Of a DNA stretch of 64,000 bases, positions 25,844-33,431 are shown piece after piece. Origin of the DNA: CAUUGB01 sp963544615 (GTDB taxonomy: Bacteria; Patescibacteriota; Microgenomatia; UBA1400; PJMF01); assembly GCA_963544615.1 (NCBI GenBank), contig CAUUGB010000001.1, positions 1 to 64,000 on the forward strand, written 5' to 3'. Positions within the stretch are counted from its first letter, which is position 1. Each line of letters begins with the position of its first letter. Under the pieces are notes generated by a model that was given only the letters and a program-made list of their open reading frames with translations, ran no database searches and had not been told where the DNA came from. The translations under genes were made by a program, and so were the position numbers.

Positions 25844-25936
25844 TTTTGTCACTCCTTTGCCCAACTGCCAACATAGGGAAAATTTTAGTTATCGGCAACC
25901 ACATGGGGAATTTTTGGCAAAAGCAGGGAAATTATT

Positions 25937-25942
25937 TATAAT
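25937..25942 (+). promoter_or_regulatory. -10 box of the histidine kinase gene
   Basis: TATAAT at 25937-25942 ends 6 bases before the ATG at 25949, so the transcript is expected to be leaderless. Confidence 0.55.
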
Positions 25943-25948
25943 GCAGCT

Positions 25949-27283
25949 ATGTGGTTATGGTTAGCGGTAACTTTTACCAGTGTACTTGCTTTAGCCAGTT
26001 TGCTGTGGTGGCAGCTGGCAATTTTTTATCAGCGCCAAAAGTTTGCGGCGCAACTGAAAATTTTTTTAGCCTCAGCTTATCGGCAGTTAGATTTTAAGCA
26101 GTTATTAGCTCAAGTGGTGGCTTTTGTAAAACAATCTTTTGGCAGTGGAAGCTGTGTGTTAATAGGTAACTTTTTAGACGAAGCTACTTTTAGTAGTAGT
26201 GAATGTGCTTTAAGCAAAAAAGAGCTTCAAGCTTGCTGGCAAACTTTAGCTAAGCATTGGCAGCGTTGTTCTCAGGCGGAAATAATTTCTTTAGCTGCTT
26301 TATATAAGCAACAGCAAAAACAATTAGGACGAGTTTTAGCACAGCAAGAGTTAATTTTGGCTGTGCCGATAGTAATTTTTCAGCAACTATCTGGTGCCTT
26401 GCTGCTGGGTTGCAAATGTAATCGGCGGGAGTATCAACCCTCTCAATTGGCAGCTCTTCAAGATTTACTTACCCAAGTTGCCCCACTTTTAAGTCGTGCT
26501 GCCATTTATTATCAATCACAAAATTTTGCTAGTTTGCTGCAACGGCGAGTTGATAGAGCCACTGCCAAGTTGCGAGCGCTTAATCAACAACTAATTCAAG
26601 CTGACCAAATGAAAGATGAATTTGTGTCTATTGCCAGCCACGAGTTGCGCACTCCCATGACAGCGATAAAAAATTATTTGTGGCTGATTGCTAAAAATAA
26701 TCGGGCGGGCAAATACCAAGAAAATCGCCAATATTTGCAAATTGTGAGCAATTCTACCGAGCGCCTAATTGATTTGGTTAACGATATGCTCACTATCTCG
26801 CGGCTTGATTATGGTAGTTTTACCCTCAATTTAGCCCGCACTAATTTAACCACTTTGGTAGAAACCGCCATTGCTGATTTGGTGCCGCTAGCTCAAGAGA
26901 AAAAAATTAGTCTCGCTCACACTTTACCAAAGGCGGTGATTTTATCATTAGATGAAAAGAAAATTTTGGAAGTTTTGCATAATGTGCTGGGTAATGCCAT
27001 TAAGTTTACCAAAAAGGGTGGGGTGAGCATTGCCTTAGAGCGTGACAGTGTCGAGGTGCGTTTGCAAATTATTGATACTGGCAGTGGCATTGACCCTGCC
27101 GACCAAAAATTGCTGTTTCGCAAATTTGCTCGATTGGAGAAATCTTATGTCAAGTTGGCAGAAACTGGTACTGGCTTGGGACTTTATATCTCGCGTGAAA
27201 TTATGAAAAAGCATGGTGGGGAAATTACTTTTAGTTCTCAGTTGGGAGTGGGTTCAGTGTTTACCCTCCATTTTCCGCGCTAA
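25949..27283 (+). CDS. Sensor histidine kinase (orphan)
   Basis: The 444-residue protein has one N-terminal transmembrane helix (about 2-23), a GAF-like sensor region with cysteines (about 35-190), a coiled coil, the HisKA dimerisation domain with the phosphorylated His in SIASHELRTPM (about residue 231), and an HATPase domain with N box NVLGNAIKFTKKG, DTGSGI and GTGLGLYI motifs. All catalytic parts are intact. No response regulator is adjacent, which is unusual in larger genomes but common in reduced ones. It ends 10 bp from the convergent SpoIID-like gene. Confidence 0.92.
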   Translation: MWLWLAVTFTSVLALASLLWWQLAIFYQRQKFAAQLKIFLASAYRQLDFKQLLAQVVAFVKQSFGSGSCVLIGNFLDEATFSSSECALSKKELQACWQTLAKHWQRCSQAEIISLAALYKQQQKQLGRVLAQQELILAVPIVIFQQLSGALLLGCKCNRREYQPSQLAALQDLLTQVAPLLSRAAIYYQSQNFASLLQRRVDRATAKLRALNQQLIQADQMKDEFVSIASHELRTPMTAIKNYLWLIAKNNRAGKYQENRQYLQIVSNSTERLIDLVNDMLTISRLDYGSFTLNLARTNLTTLVETAIADLVPLAQEKKISLAHTLPKAVILSLDEKKILEVLHNVLGNAIKFTKKGGVSIALERDSVEVRLQIIDTGSGIDPADQKLLFRKFARLEKSYVKLAETGTGLGLYISREIMKKHGGEITFSSQLGVGSVFTLHFPR

Positions 27284-27293
27284 AAGTACTTGA

Positions 27294-29021
27294 TTATTTT
27301 TTATGCTCCACATTAAAATGAGCAAAAGAGTTTTGGGGAATGCGCAAATACCCGGGAGCGCGCAAATTAAAAATTTGCTTAAATTCACTCCCACTTAAAA
27401 CTATTTCCCCCCGATTGGTTTGAAATTTAACTTGAGCAGTTTGCCCTTTGTCAGTATGACTGGTGATAACTTCGCTAATGCTTTCTACCGCGCCTCCAGA
27501 ATGGTTAGCTTTTTCTTTTAATTCTGGCATGGAGTAAGGGTTGCCGCTATTGCCACCCACGCGGCATTTATTAATCGTGATGGGAATAATGCGCTCTACT
27601 TGGGCGTCTTGAGGGTTGCGGCGGACAATCCAAGCATTGAGTAAATCGGCCATTTCTTCTTGCGAGAGCCAAGGATGATCGCGACCGCAAGCATCACCAC
27701 TGGCAGTGTAACCCAAGCGATACCAAGCTTTATAAAACCAGGGTGAGCTAGCTTTAGCTTCCCAGGCTCTATCAGTCCAGCTGCCACTGCCATTTTTGTC
27801 AGTGGTGTCCCAGCCGCTAGTATTGCTGTAACCGCCGTGGGTAGAAGCATATTGGGTGGAAACTGGTTTATCGCTGTCATCCACCAACACCCAGCCGCGG
27901 GTTTCAGTGACCGCTTTTTCCCAATCACCGCCCTTTTTACCATTTTTGTAAACTTGGCAAGCCTCACTGGTACAAATAGATTTTTCCCCATTGTTGGTGT
28001 AGCGAATGGCATAAGTGCGGGCGGCAATGGCTTGAGCTTTCAGCACTTCTAAAGGCCAAGAAGCAGGGACTTCGTAAATGCTTTGTAAATAAGTATCCTC
28101 AAAAGACATTTTGCCATGACCTTGGACATTAATTTCTCCCATCACTGGATAATCTTTTTTCAGTTTGGCTTGAGGATAATAGGCTTTAAGAATTTCTTCG
28201 GCACTCTGCCCTGCTTGTGCTCTGGCTTTGGCGCCATATTGACTCATACCATTGCGGTGAGTATAGCCGCCAAAAGAAAACACGGCAAAAGAATTACTGG
28301 GAGCATTAGCCTTCCAAGTAATCGAAGCTTTTGGGTCATCGGTGGTGGGTACTTCTCCCACACTGGTAATTGAACTGCCGGAGCGCTCATTAATAATGGC
28401 TTGTTGTTGTGCTGATAAAGCAGCAATCTGCCCACTTAAATCAGCTTGATATTTTTTGGCAGCGGCAATTTCTTTTTTGAAAAACTCTGCTTGCTTGGCT
28501 AATTGTTTTTCTAAGGCTGCTAGTTTTTGTTCGGTGATTTCCAAAGCCGCTTTATCATCGTTTAATTGTTTAATTTGGGCGACTAAATTTTGAATTTGTT
28601 GCTGGCTTTGGCTTTGGGCCAGTTGATAATTGGCGGCAGCAATCACCCCATGATAGTTTTGCTGGGGAGCTAAAAGTAGTAGCAGTGGTGAGCTGGTGCG
28701 TGCTGCCTGATAAGATTTTACCACCACTTGATAGAGCAATTGGGTTTGCTCTGCTTGCTCACCCTCGCGCTGTTGGATATTGGCTGCCAACTCTGCCGCT
28801 TGAGCCTTAGCATTTTTAATGCCTACTTGAGCATTGGTAATTTTGCTGGCTAAACTGCGCACTTCTTTTTCTAAAGGTTTGGTGGCGTCCTGAGATTGTT
28901 GGCGCATTTTTTCTAGTTCATCAATTTGTTGTTGCAGCTGTTCCACCGGATCAATGGCAGCACTCAGGTGAGGACTAAAGCATAGCCAGCCAAAAGTCAC
29001 TAGCAACAAAATAATTTTCAT
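27294..29021 (-). CDS. SpoIID/LytB-domain secreted protein with coiled coil
   Basis: The 575-residue protein has a signal peptide (1-21, ending HLSAA), a long coiled coil (about 25-205, Lys/Gln/Ala-rich), and a SpoIID/LytB domain (about 245-470) with the family segments HRNGMSQYGAKARA, VPASWPLEVLKAQAIAARTYA and THGGYSNT. SpoIID cuts glycan strands of peptidoglycan that lack stem peptides; the coiled-coil part recalls FtsX-dependent amidase activators such as EnvC. Likely a cell wall remodelling protein. A TAAACT with TGT extension ends 6 bases before the ATG on the minus strand. Confidence 0.88.
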   Translation of the reverse strand: MKIILLLVTFGWLCFSPHLSAAIDPVEQLQQQIDELEKMRQQSQDATKPLEKEVRSLASKITNAQVGIKNAKAQAAELAANIQQREGEQAEQTQLLYQVVVKSYQAARTSSPLLLLLAPQQNYHGVIAAANYQLAQSQSQQQIQNLVAQIKQLNDDKAALEITEQKLAALEKQLAKQAEFFKKEIAAAKKYQADLSGQIAALSAQQQAIINERSGSSITSVGEVPTTDDPKASITWKANAPSNSFAVFSFGGYTHRNGMSQYGAKARAQAGQSAEEILKAYYPQAKLKKDYPVMGEINVQGHGKMSFEDTYLQSIYEVPASWPLEVLKAQAIAARTYAIRYTNNGEKSICTSEACQVYKNGKKGGDWEKAVTETRGWVLVDDSDKPVSTQYASTHGGYSNTSGWDTTDKNGSGSWTDRAWEAKASSPWFYKAWYRLGYTASGDACGRDHPWLSQEEMADLLNAWIVRRNPQDAQVERIIPITINKCRVGGNSGNPYSMPELKEKANHSGGAVESISEVITSHTDKGQTAQVKFQTNRGEIVLSGSEFKQIFNLRAPGYLRIPQNSFAHFNVEHKK

Positions 29022-29027
29022 GCCTTT

Positions 29028-29036
29028 AGTTTAACA
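29028..29036 (-). promoter_or_regulatory. Extended -10 promoter of the SpoIID-like gene
   Basis: Minus strand TGTTAAACT (-10 hexamer 29028-29033) ends 6 bases before the ATG at 29021. AAAGG in the short gap could also act as a ribosome site if transcription begins further upstream. Confidence 0.5.
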
Positions 29037-29082
29037 TAATCGTCTGGAAAAGAAAAAATTGCCTTAATTTAGAGTAAGCGAT

Positions 29083-29109
29083 AAAAAAGCCCCCGGCAAA
29101 GCCGGGGGC
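29083..29109 (-). terminator. Intrinsic terminator of the DHH-like gene
   Basis: A perfect 9-bp GC-only stem (29089-29097 with 29101-29109) and 3-base loop is followed on the minus strand by T6 (29083-29088). It lies 22 bp past the stop codon of the gene at 29132-30046. Confidence 0.9.
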
Positions 29110-29131
29110 GAGTTGACAAACTACTTTGGGG

Positions 29132-30046
29132 TTAGCTTTGAGCTAGCACCCCAGTTGCTACAATTCCTACCACCTCCTCCTTGGTGAGCGCTGAGCTTCT
29201 GCCTTGGGGGGAGCCAATGATATTCATCTGCCCACCCCAGGTGAGTCCGTCGTCACAACGCGCCGTTTCCAGCGCGTTGAGCTCGTCCCTAATTGTTGTC
29301 AAATTAATAGGGACAAACTCATTATAGCGGCATACCGTAAACTTCCGGTACGTCCCTTTGCTGGGGTCACGAAAGTCCACCAGCATGTGGGGGTTATACG
29401 CCACCACAATTTGCGCTTTTTGATAGCCAATCTCGGTGGCATACCGGTGAGTGGATTCCACCACCGCTACCTTGCCACCAGCTACCATTTCCACAGCACT
29501 GCACTGCAGTGCCTTGGCAAATTCCTCTTCGCGCTCACGATTGAGTGCGACGACTTCTTCGCTGTGGGACGCGCTGTCCCCAGCAAGCAGGTCGGCCACC
29601 CAGGCCACCCGCTCCTTGAGCGGAATTTTTGCCATGGCCGCTTTTCTGGCAATGGCAATGGTGAGAGGACGCAGGTCCTCAAAACCTGTAGCCAAGGGAC
29701 CGCGCTTGTCCACGGCGGCAATTGCCGCCACCAAGCGCTCATCGCAGCGCCGGTTAGCGCCGCGATTAGCCAATACTGCCATTGCCCCCACACTGTCAGC
29801 GTCGGGGCGCACAGTGGCAATCACTGCCCCATCAACAGGCAGCTCACAAGTGAGCGCCTGCTCTATGGCCGCCGGAGTGGCCATAGTTGCTCCCTGACCA
29901 TGATGGTCGAGGTTGGCTACTCCAGCGGGGAGCAGTCGGGGCACCGTTACCTCTATCCCGAGGTTAAACTCGGGATTGCTTGCCCCTGGACGGGGGTCAA
30001 GCTGGACGAAGGAAAACCTGCGGGCGCTGACTGTGCTGGTGTTCAT
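29132..30046 (-). CDS. DHH-like phosphoesterase family protein (tentative), GC-rich
   Basis: The 304-residue soluble protein has an LDHHGQG segment (about 46), ATVRPDADSVGA (about 77), reminiscent of the Asp-rich metal site of DHH phosphoesterases, and GGQMNIIGSPQG near the C-terminus, like the DHHA1 GG loop. I take it as a divergent DHH family member (substrates of that family include nanoRNA, pAp and cyclic dinucleotides), not as an assigned enzyme. Codon use is clearly more GC-rich than its neighbours, so long shadow frames appear opposite. A consensus AAGGAGG ribosome site precedes the ATG, unlike most genes here. A structured leader of about 200 bases and a promoter at 30260-30287 lie upstream, and a strong terminator follows. 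Transfer from elsewhere or selection for high expression are both possible. Confidence 0.6.
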   Translation of the reverse strand: MNTSTVSARRFSFVQLDPRPGASNPEFNLGIEVTVPRLLPAGVANLDHHGQGATMATPAAIEQALTCELPVDGAVIATVRPDADSVGAMAVLANRGANRRCDERLVAAIAAVDKRGPLATGFEDLRPLTIAIARKAAMAKIPLKERVAWVADLLAGDSASHSEEVVALNREREEEFAKALQCSAVEMVAGGKVAVVESTHRYATEIGYQKAQIVVAYNPHMLVDFRDPSKGTYRKFTVCRYNEFVPINLTTIRDELNALETARCDDGLTWGGQMNIIGSPQGRSSALTKEEVVGIVATGVLAQS

Positions 30047-30252
30047 GATTGCCTCCTTGGGGGATTACCCCATATCACCAGAGTCTTTTGCTCTGGATGT
30101 AGGTTGGCGACTTTTGCGCCGACCCTTTTGGGGGCAGAATTTACCGCCAAAAGGCACGGCACAAAAGTAATCAGTAGTGAACTTAGTAGTGTTTGTCAAA
30201 GAACGTTTTTTGCCGGCAGTAGCTGTGCCCAGCACAGTTGCTAGCTAAAACA
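30047..30252 (-). ncRNA. Structured 5' leader of the DHH-like gene
   Basis: About 205 bases lie between the promoter and the ATG. Read on the minus strand the leader holds a perfect CTGTGC/GCACAG hairpin (30223-30237) near its start. Closer to the gene come a CCC-AAAA-GGG hairpin (30123-30132), GGCG-7-CGCC (30106-30120) and CCAGAG-7-CTCTGG (30078-30096). The last three loops all contain CAAAAG or AAAA. No known riboswitch class is recognised by eye. Confidence 0.45.
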
Positions 30253-30259
30253 GCCTCAT

Positions 30260-30287
30260 ATTATATCATATAGGATAATATAGTCAA
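30260..30287 (-). promoter_or_regulatory. Promoter of the DHH-like gene, TATCCTATAT type
   Basis: On the minus strand TTGACT (30282-30287) and TATAAT (30260-30265) are 16 bp apart, with extended TGA. The spacer contains TATCCTATAT. A very similar promoter with the same spacer motif precedes the gene at 60673. Confidence 0.7.
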
Positions 30288-30414
30288 GTGGTAAATTGTG
30301 AATACCTAGTTATCAGGAAACGCTAGCTTTATGGTATTATTAATGATACATTAAAGGTGATGCCATGGGTAAATAAAGCGCAACATATCAAGCAAATATT
30401 AAGAAAGGATGGTC

Positions 30415-30729
30415 ATGACTGAAAAAATTACTACAAGACAATTTGATATGGCTAACTATTTGCACAGTGAAGAAGATATCGCGGCTTATCTTAAATTTGC
30501 TTTTGAATCTGGTGATAATAAAAAAATTAGTCACGCTCTAGCAACTGCGCTCAAAGCTAAAGGGATGTTAGCCACTGCCAAAAAAACTAGTCTTAATCGC
30601 TCCAGTCTTTATAAAACTCTAATTAGCCATGAGGGTATGCCTAATATAGTTACTGTTAATAAGTTAGTACGTTCCTTTGGCTGTTATTTGTCAGTGGTTA
30701 CCGCCAGACAAAGGCAGCTGAGTGAGTAA
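30415..30729 (+). CDS. HigA/HI1420-type antitoxin, no toxin beside it
   Basis: The product (about 104 residues) matches the 'probable addiction module antidote' family: FDMANYLHSEEDIAAYL, a helix-turn-helix in TSLNRSSLYKTLISHEGMPNIVTVNKLVRSFG, and a C-terminal strand. In complete modules a RelE-like toxin gene sits just upstream. Here only about 60 bases of leader precede it and no toxin frame is found on either side. I start at the second ATG (30415), since AAAGGA (30404-30409) is well spaced from it and overlaps the first ATG at 30409. It could be a solitary regulator or the remains of a module. Confidence 0.8.
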   Translation: MTEKITTRQFDMANYLHSEEDIAAYLKFAFESGDNKKISHALATALKAKGMLATAKKTSLNRSSLYKTLISHEGMPNIVTVNKLVRSFGCYLSVVTARQRQLSE

Positions 30730-30851
30730 TTTCTTTTTTATCTAGCAATTAAATTGGGTGAATAAAAAACGACTAGTGATTGTTGTTGTTTGCTTTGTCT
30801 AAATCTCTCTTGTTTTCTAGCGGATAAAATCACTCTCACCAAGATTACCAA

Positions 30852-31313
30852 TTAGCTTTTTAATAGAGCCTTAATCCTTTCTCTTAATCTCTTGGTCATT
30901 TCTTTTAGTTCTTTTGGTTTTGCCAAAGTCTGTTGATTACATCTGATTTCCTTGCTAATATACCAGATTGGTTTATTGGGACAAGGATCATCAATGTAGC
31001 GAGGATAAAGGTGCCAATGCAAGTGGGCATCCTTATTTCCTAGACATTCATAATTTAGTTTTATTGGCTGAAAACATTCCATAACTGCCTGAGCAACCAA
31101 AGACATTTCCATTAAAAACTTTTGCCGAAAGTTGGGTTCAAGATGATGAAGTTCACTAACATGTCTTTTACAAAGAAATAAACTGTATCCTTTATAATAC
31201 TGATAGTCACCAATAACCACATAACCAGTTGCTAATTCTGTGACAAAATACGGATTTACCCCATTCTTAATTTGGGTAATTCTCCTACAGATAAAACAAT
31301 CTTGACTTTTCAT
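30852..31313 (-). CDS. HIT family nucleotide-binding protein
   Basis: The 153-residue protein has the histidine triad in AHLHWHLYPRY (about residue 96) and an N-terminal CFICRR pair of cysteines that may bind zinc, as in many HIT hydrolases. HIT proteins hydrolyse or transfer nucleotide monophosphates from phosphoramidates and dinucleoside polyphosphates. The C-terminus is a basic helix. It lies alone between the antitoxin and tRNA-Arg genes. No promoter is obvious. Confidence 0.88.
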   Translation of the reverse strand: MKSQDCFICRRITQIKNGVNPYFVTELATGYVVIGDYQYYKGYSLFLCKRHVSELHHLEPNFRQKFLMEMSLVAQAVMECFQPIKLNYECLGNKDAHLHWHLYPRYIDDPCPNKPIWYISKEIRCNQQTLAKPKELKEMTKRLRERIKALLKS

Positions 31314-31398
31314 TTCAGATTTTTTTCAACTACTTTACCACTTTCATCAGAAAAATAAGCGATTAGAAAGAAGATGGTGATACGCGCCTGAAACAAGG

Positions 31399-31472
31399 TG
31401 CACTCGGCGGGAATTGAACCCACAACCTACGGCTCCGCAAGCCGGCGCTCTATCCAATTGAGCTACGAGTGC
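31399..31472 (-). tRNA. tRNA-Arg, anticodon GCG
   Basis: The cloverleaf folds by eye on the minus strand: acceptor GCACTCG with CGAGTGC, D-arm GCTC/GAGC with TGGATA in the loop (typical of tRNA-Arg), anticodon loop TTGCGGA (31434-31440, anticodon GCG at 31436-31438), 5-base variable region, T-arm GTGGG/CCCGC with loop TTCAATT. The top pair of the anticodon stem (27-43) is a C-U mismatch. The discriminator is A and the 3' CCA is not encoded (CCT follows). An extended -10 (TGGTATAAT, hexamer 31482-31487) lies just upstream. Confidence 0.88.
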
Positions 31473-31560
31473 TTGGCAGTTATTATACCATTGCCACGGT
31501 TCTTTGAGAGCGCTGGCGATGTTTTAGTAAAGACTTAAAAGTGGTTTTTCGAGCCAGATA

Positions 31561-31589
31561 TTGCATATATGTAACTTACAGGTTATAAT
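31561..31589 (+). promoter_or_regulatory. Promoter of the LPGTG surface protein gene
   Basis: TTGCAT (31561-31566) and TATAAT (31584-31589) are 17 bp apart. The leader would be about 145 bases and contains two Shine-Dalgarno-like AGGAGG runs: near 31645, without a following start codon, and near 31730, in front of the ATG at 31742. Confidence 0.55.
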
Positions 31590-31741
31590 TTGCTCGTTTC
31601 TGATAGTTTTGGGCTAACACTTTTGTTGCTTTAATTATTAGAAAGGAGGGGGTTCTCTAACATTTTTTTGCTAAAAATAAGTTAAACAAGCGCACGGGGT
31701 TTTTGGGAAAAATTTTAATCTAAATAAGGAGGATAATTGTC

Positions 31742-33211
31742 ATGAAAAAATTTGCCCTGGCTTTAGTGAGTGTATTGTGGTTGGCAGGAGTGAGTGCGGC
31801 AGCAGTGCCGGAATGGCATTTGCTCAATGCAGTGGCGACTCAAATGGATGTCACTGTTGACGGACAGCATTATCACACAGAGGTTGCTGATTCCGAGGTG
31901 GCGCTGGTAAATGACTTGATGGTGCAAGTGAGTGATTTTTTACACACTCACACTGCTGGTAGGGTGAAGTTTAGTTTTACTAACTGCAACACTAGTGAGC
32001 CCATTACCAGCCTGTCTGAAGTAGATTACGGGAATTTTGATGTACTCCCACATCCCGCTGATAAGAATTATTATCCTAAAATTAAGAACTTACCTGAGGT
32101 TATTCGGCGGCAAATGGTTAGCCACGATGTCATGATAGCAACAGTCAGAATGCCGGAAAAGCTGGCGAGTAATTGGCGAGGGTTGGGATCTACGGGATAT
32201 GCAGTCATTAGACTGTTTGATTTTTCGCAGTATCAAAGTGTTGGTTTTGAGCAACTTCATCTGCAATTTTATTTACACGAACTCATGCATGGTTTTTTGA
32301 ACTATTTTGCCACGATTGGGTATCAAATTCCCAATATTCATCGTCCCGCTGATTATGGTTATGCCAGTGAGATGGAACTATTTGCTGCCATTCTCTCTGG
32401 GGAAATGCGTGATCCGGCGACAGGGCACAATTTGGGGATTACTGCAGCCATGTGGGCTAAATCTCCTTTATCTCAAATAATTGTGCCACCCACTATCGAG
32501 TTGGATCTCTCTGATTTACATTTAGTGGAGGGCAAACTAGTATTGCAAGTGGGACAAGAAGTGCATGCTCAGTTGAAAGCTGTAGTTAGTCCCGACAATG
32601 CTGGTTTAGAGGTGACCTATTTTGATGATCACCAATTGCCCCCCGGTCTGACTTTGAGTGAGCAGGGGCTGTTATCAGGCAGACCCACTACAGTGGGTAG
32701 GCGTTATGTGAGCGTTACTGCCCAAGCTGGCAATGCAATTGATAGTGCCAGTTTTATTATTGAGGTGCTGCCAGCAACGCCTCATCCTACCCCCACTCCC
32801 ACTCCTAGCTTAAAGTTGGATGTGGCTGCTTTAGGGGTAGTCAATGGTCAGCTCACGCTGCAGCCAGGACAGAGAGTGCAAGCACAAGTGCGTACCAATG
32901 CCCCTGCTAGCACGGCGGTTACTTTTACCAGTAGCGGCTGGCCCACGGGATTGGCTTTAAGCTCCACTGGCTGGTTGACTGGCTCTAGCAGGGCGGTAGG
33001 GCAGTGGCCAGTTACCATTATTGCCAGAGCTGCAGGGCAACAAGATACCGCCAGCTTCCAGCTGGTGATTGCAGCAAACAATTCTCCGGCATTGCCTGAC
33101 CCTCAGTTGCCTGGTACTGGCGGTGATGAGGGTGGCGGTGGTTGTCAGGTGGCAGGCTTAACTTATTTGCTGCTGCCATTGTGGTGGTTGAGGCGGCAAA
33201 AAAAGTGTTAA
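31742..33211 (+). CDS. LPxTG-anchored surface protein with HExxH zinc-protease motif
   Basis: The 489-residue protein has a signal peptide (1-20), an N-terminal domain with HELMH at residues 179-183 (zincin motif, with a possible third ligand in the ASEMELFAA segment), and two putative-Ig (He_PIG/cadherin-like) domains (about 260-345 and 365-450) with the GLTLSEQGLLSGRPT pattern. These are joined by a Pro/Thr linker. It ends LPGTGG, Gly-rich stretch, hydrophobic segment and RRQKK tail, a sortase sorting signal. It reads as a wall-attached metalloprotease or adhesin. The ribosome site AAGGAGG is strong, and a terminator follows directly. No sortase is seen nearby. Confidence 0.75.
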   Translation: MKKFALALVSVLWLAGVSAAAVPEWHLLNAVATQMDVTVDGQHYHTEVADSEVALVNDLMVQVSDFLHTHTAGRVKFSFTNCNTSEPITSLSEVDYGNFDVLPHPADKNYYPKIKNLPEVIRRQMVSHDVMIATVRMPEKLASNWRGLGSTGYAVIRLFDFSQYQSVGFEQLHLQFYLHELMHGFLNYFATIGYQIPNIHRPADYGYASEMELFAAILSGEMRDPATGHNLGITAAMWAKSPLSQIIVPPTIELDLSDLHLVEGKLVLQVGQEVHAQLKAVVSPDNAGLEVTYFDDHQLPPGLTLSEQGLLSGRPTTVGRRYVSVTAQAGNAIDSASFIIEVLPATPHPTPTPTPSLKLDVAALGVVNGQLTLQPGQRVQAQVRTNAPASTAVTFTSSGWPTGLALSSTGWLTGSSRAVGQWPVTIIARAAGQQDTASFQLVIAANNSPALPDPQLPGTGGDEGGGGCQVAGLTYLLLPLWWLRRQKKC

Positions 33212-33225
33212 AGAATTATATTTTG

Positions 33226-33250
33226 ACCCCGGGTGACCCCGGGGTTTTTT
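33226..33250 (+). terminator. Intrinsic terminator after the LPGTG protein gene
   Basis: ACCCCGGG (33226-33233) pairs with CCCGGGGT (33238-33245) across a 4-base loop, followed by T5. Confidence 0.92.
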
Positions 33251-33336
33251 GTGGTGCTAGCAGATAAACTACTAGCAAGTAATTTTCCGTTTTCTCCAGT
33301 GATGAGATGTGACTCGGTGCTTTGGCAAAATGCTAC

Positions 33337-33365
33337 TTGATTTTCTCGGGAGAAGTGTTTATAGT
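33337..33365 (+). promoter_or_regulatory. Likely promoter of the 33432 operon
   Basis: TTGATT (33337-33342) and TATAGT (33360-33365) are 17 bp apart, about 65 bases before the ATG at 33432. Confidence 0.45.
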
Positions 33366-33431
33366 TAAAGCAACCTTAAAATTGGTTAGTTTAGTATTTT
33401 ACTCGCCAACAGTTGAGGTTAAAGTAAATTA

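Noticed and set aside
29204..30244. Long open frame (346 codons) on the plus strand opposite the DHH-like gene
   Set aside because: It is a shadow of GC-rich codon use. The minus-strand frame has the AAGGAGG site, DHH-like motifs, a promoter and a terminator; the plus frame has none and its protein is compositionally odd.
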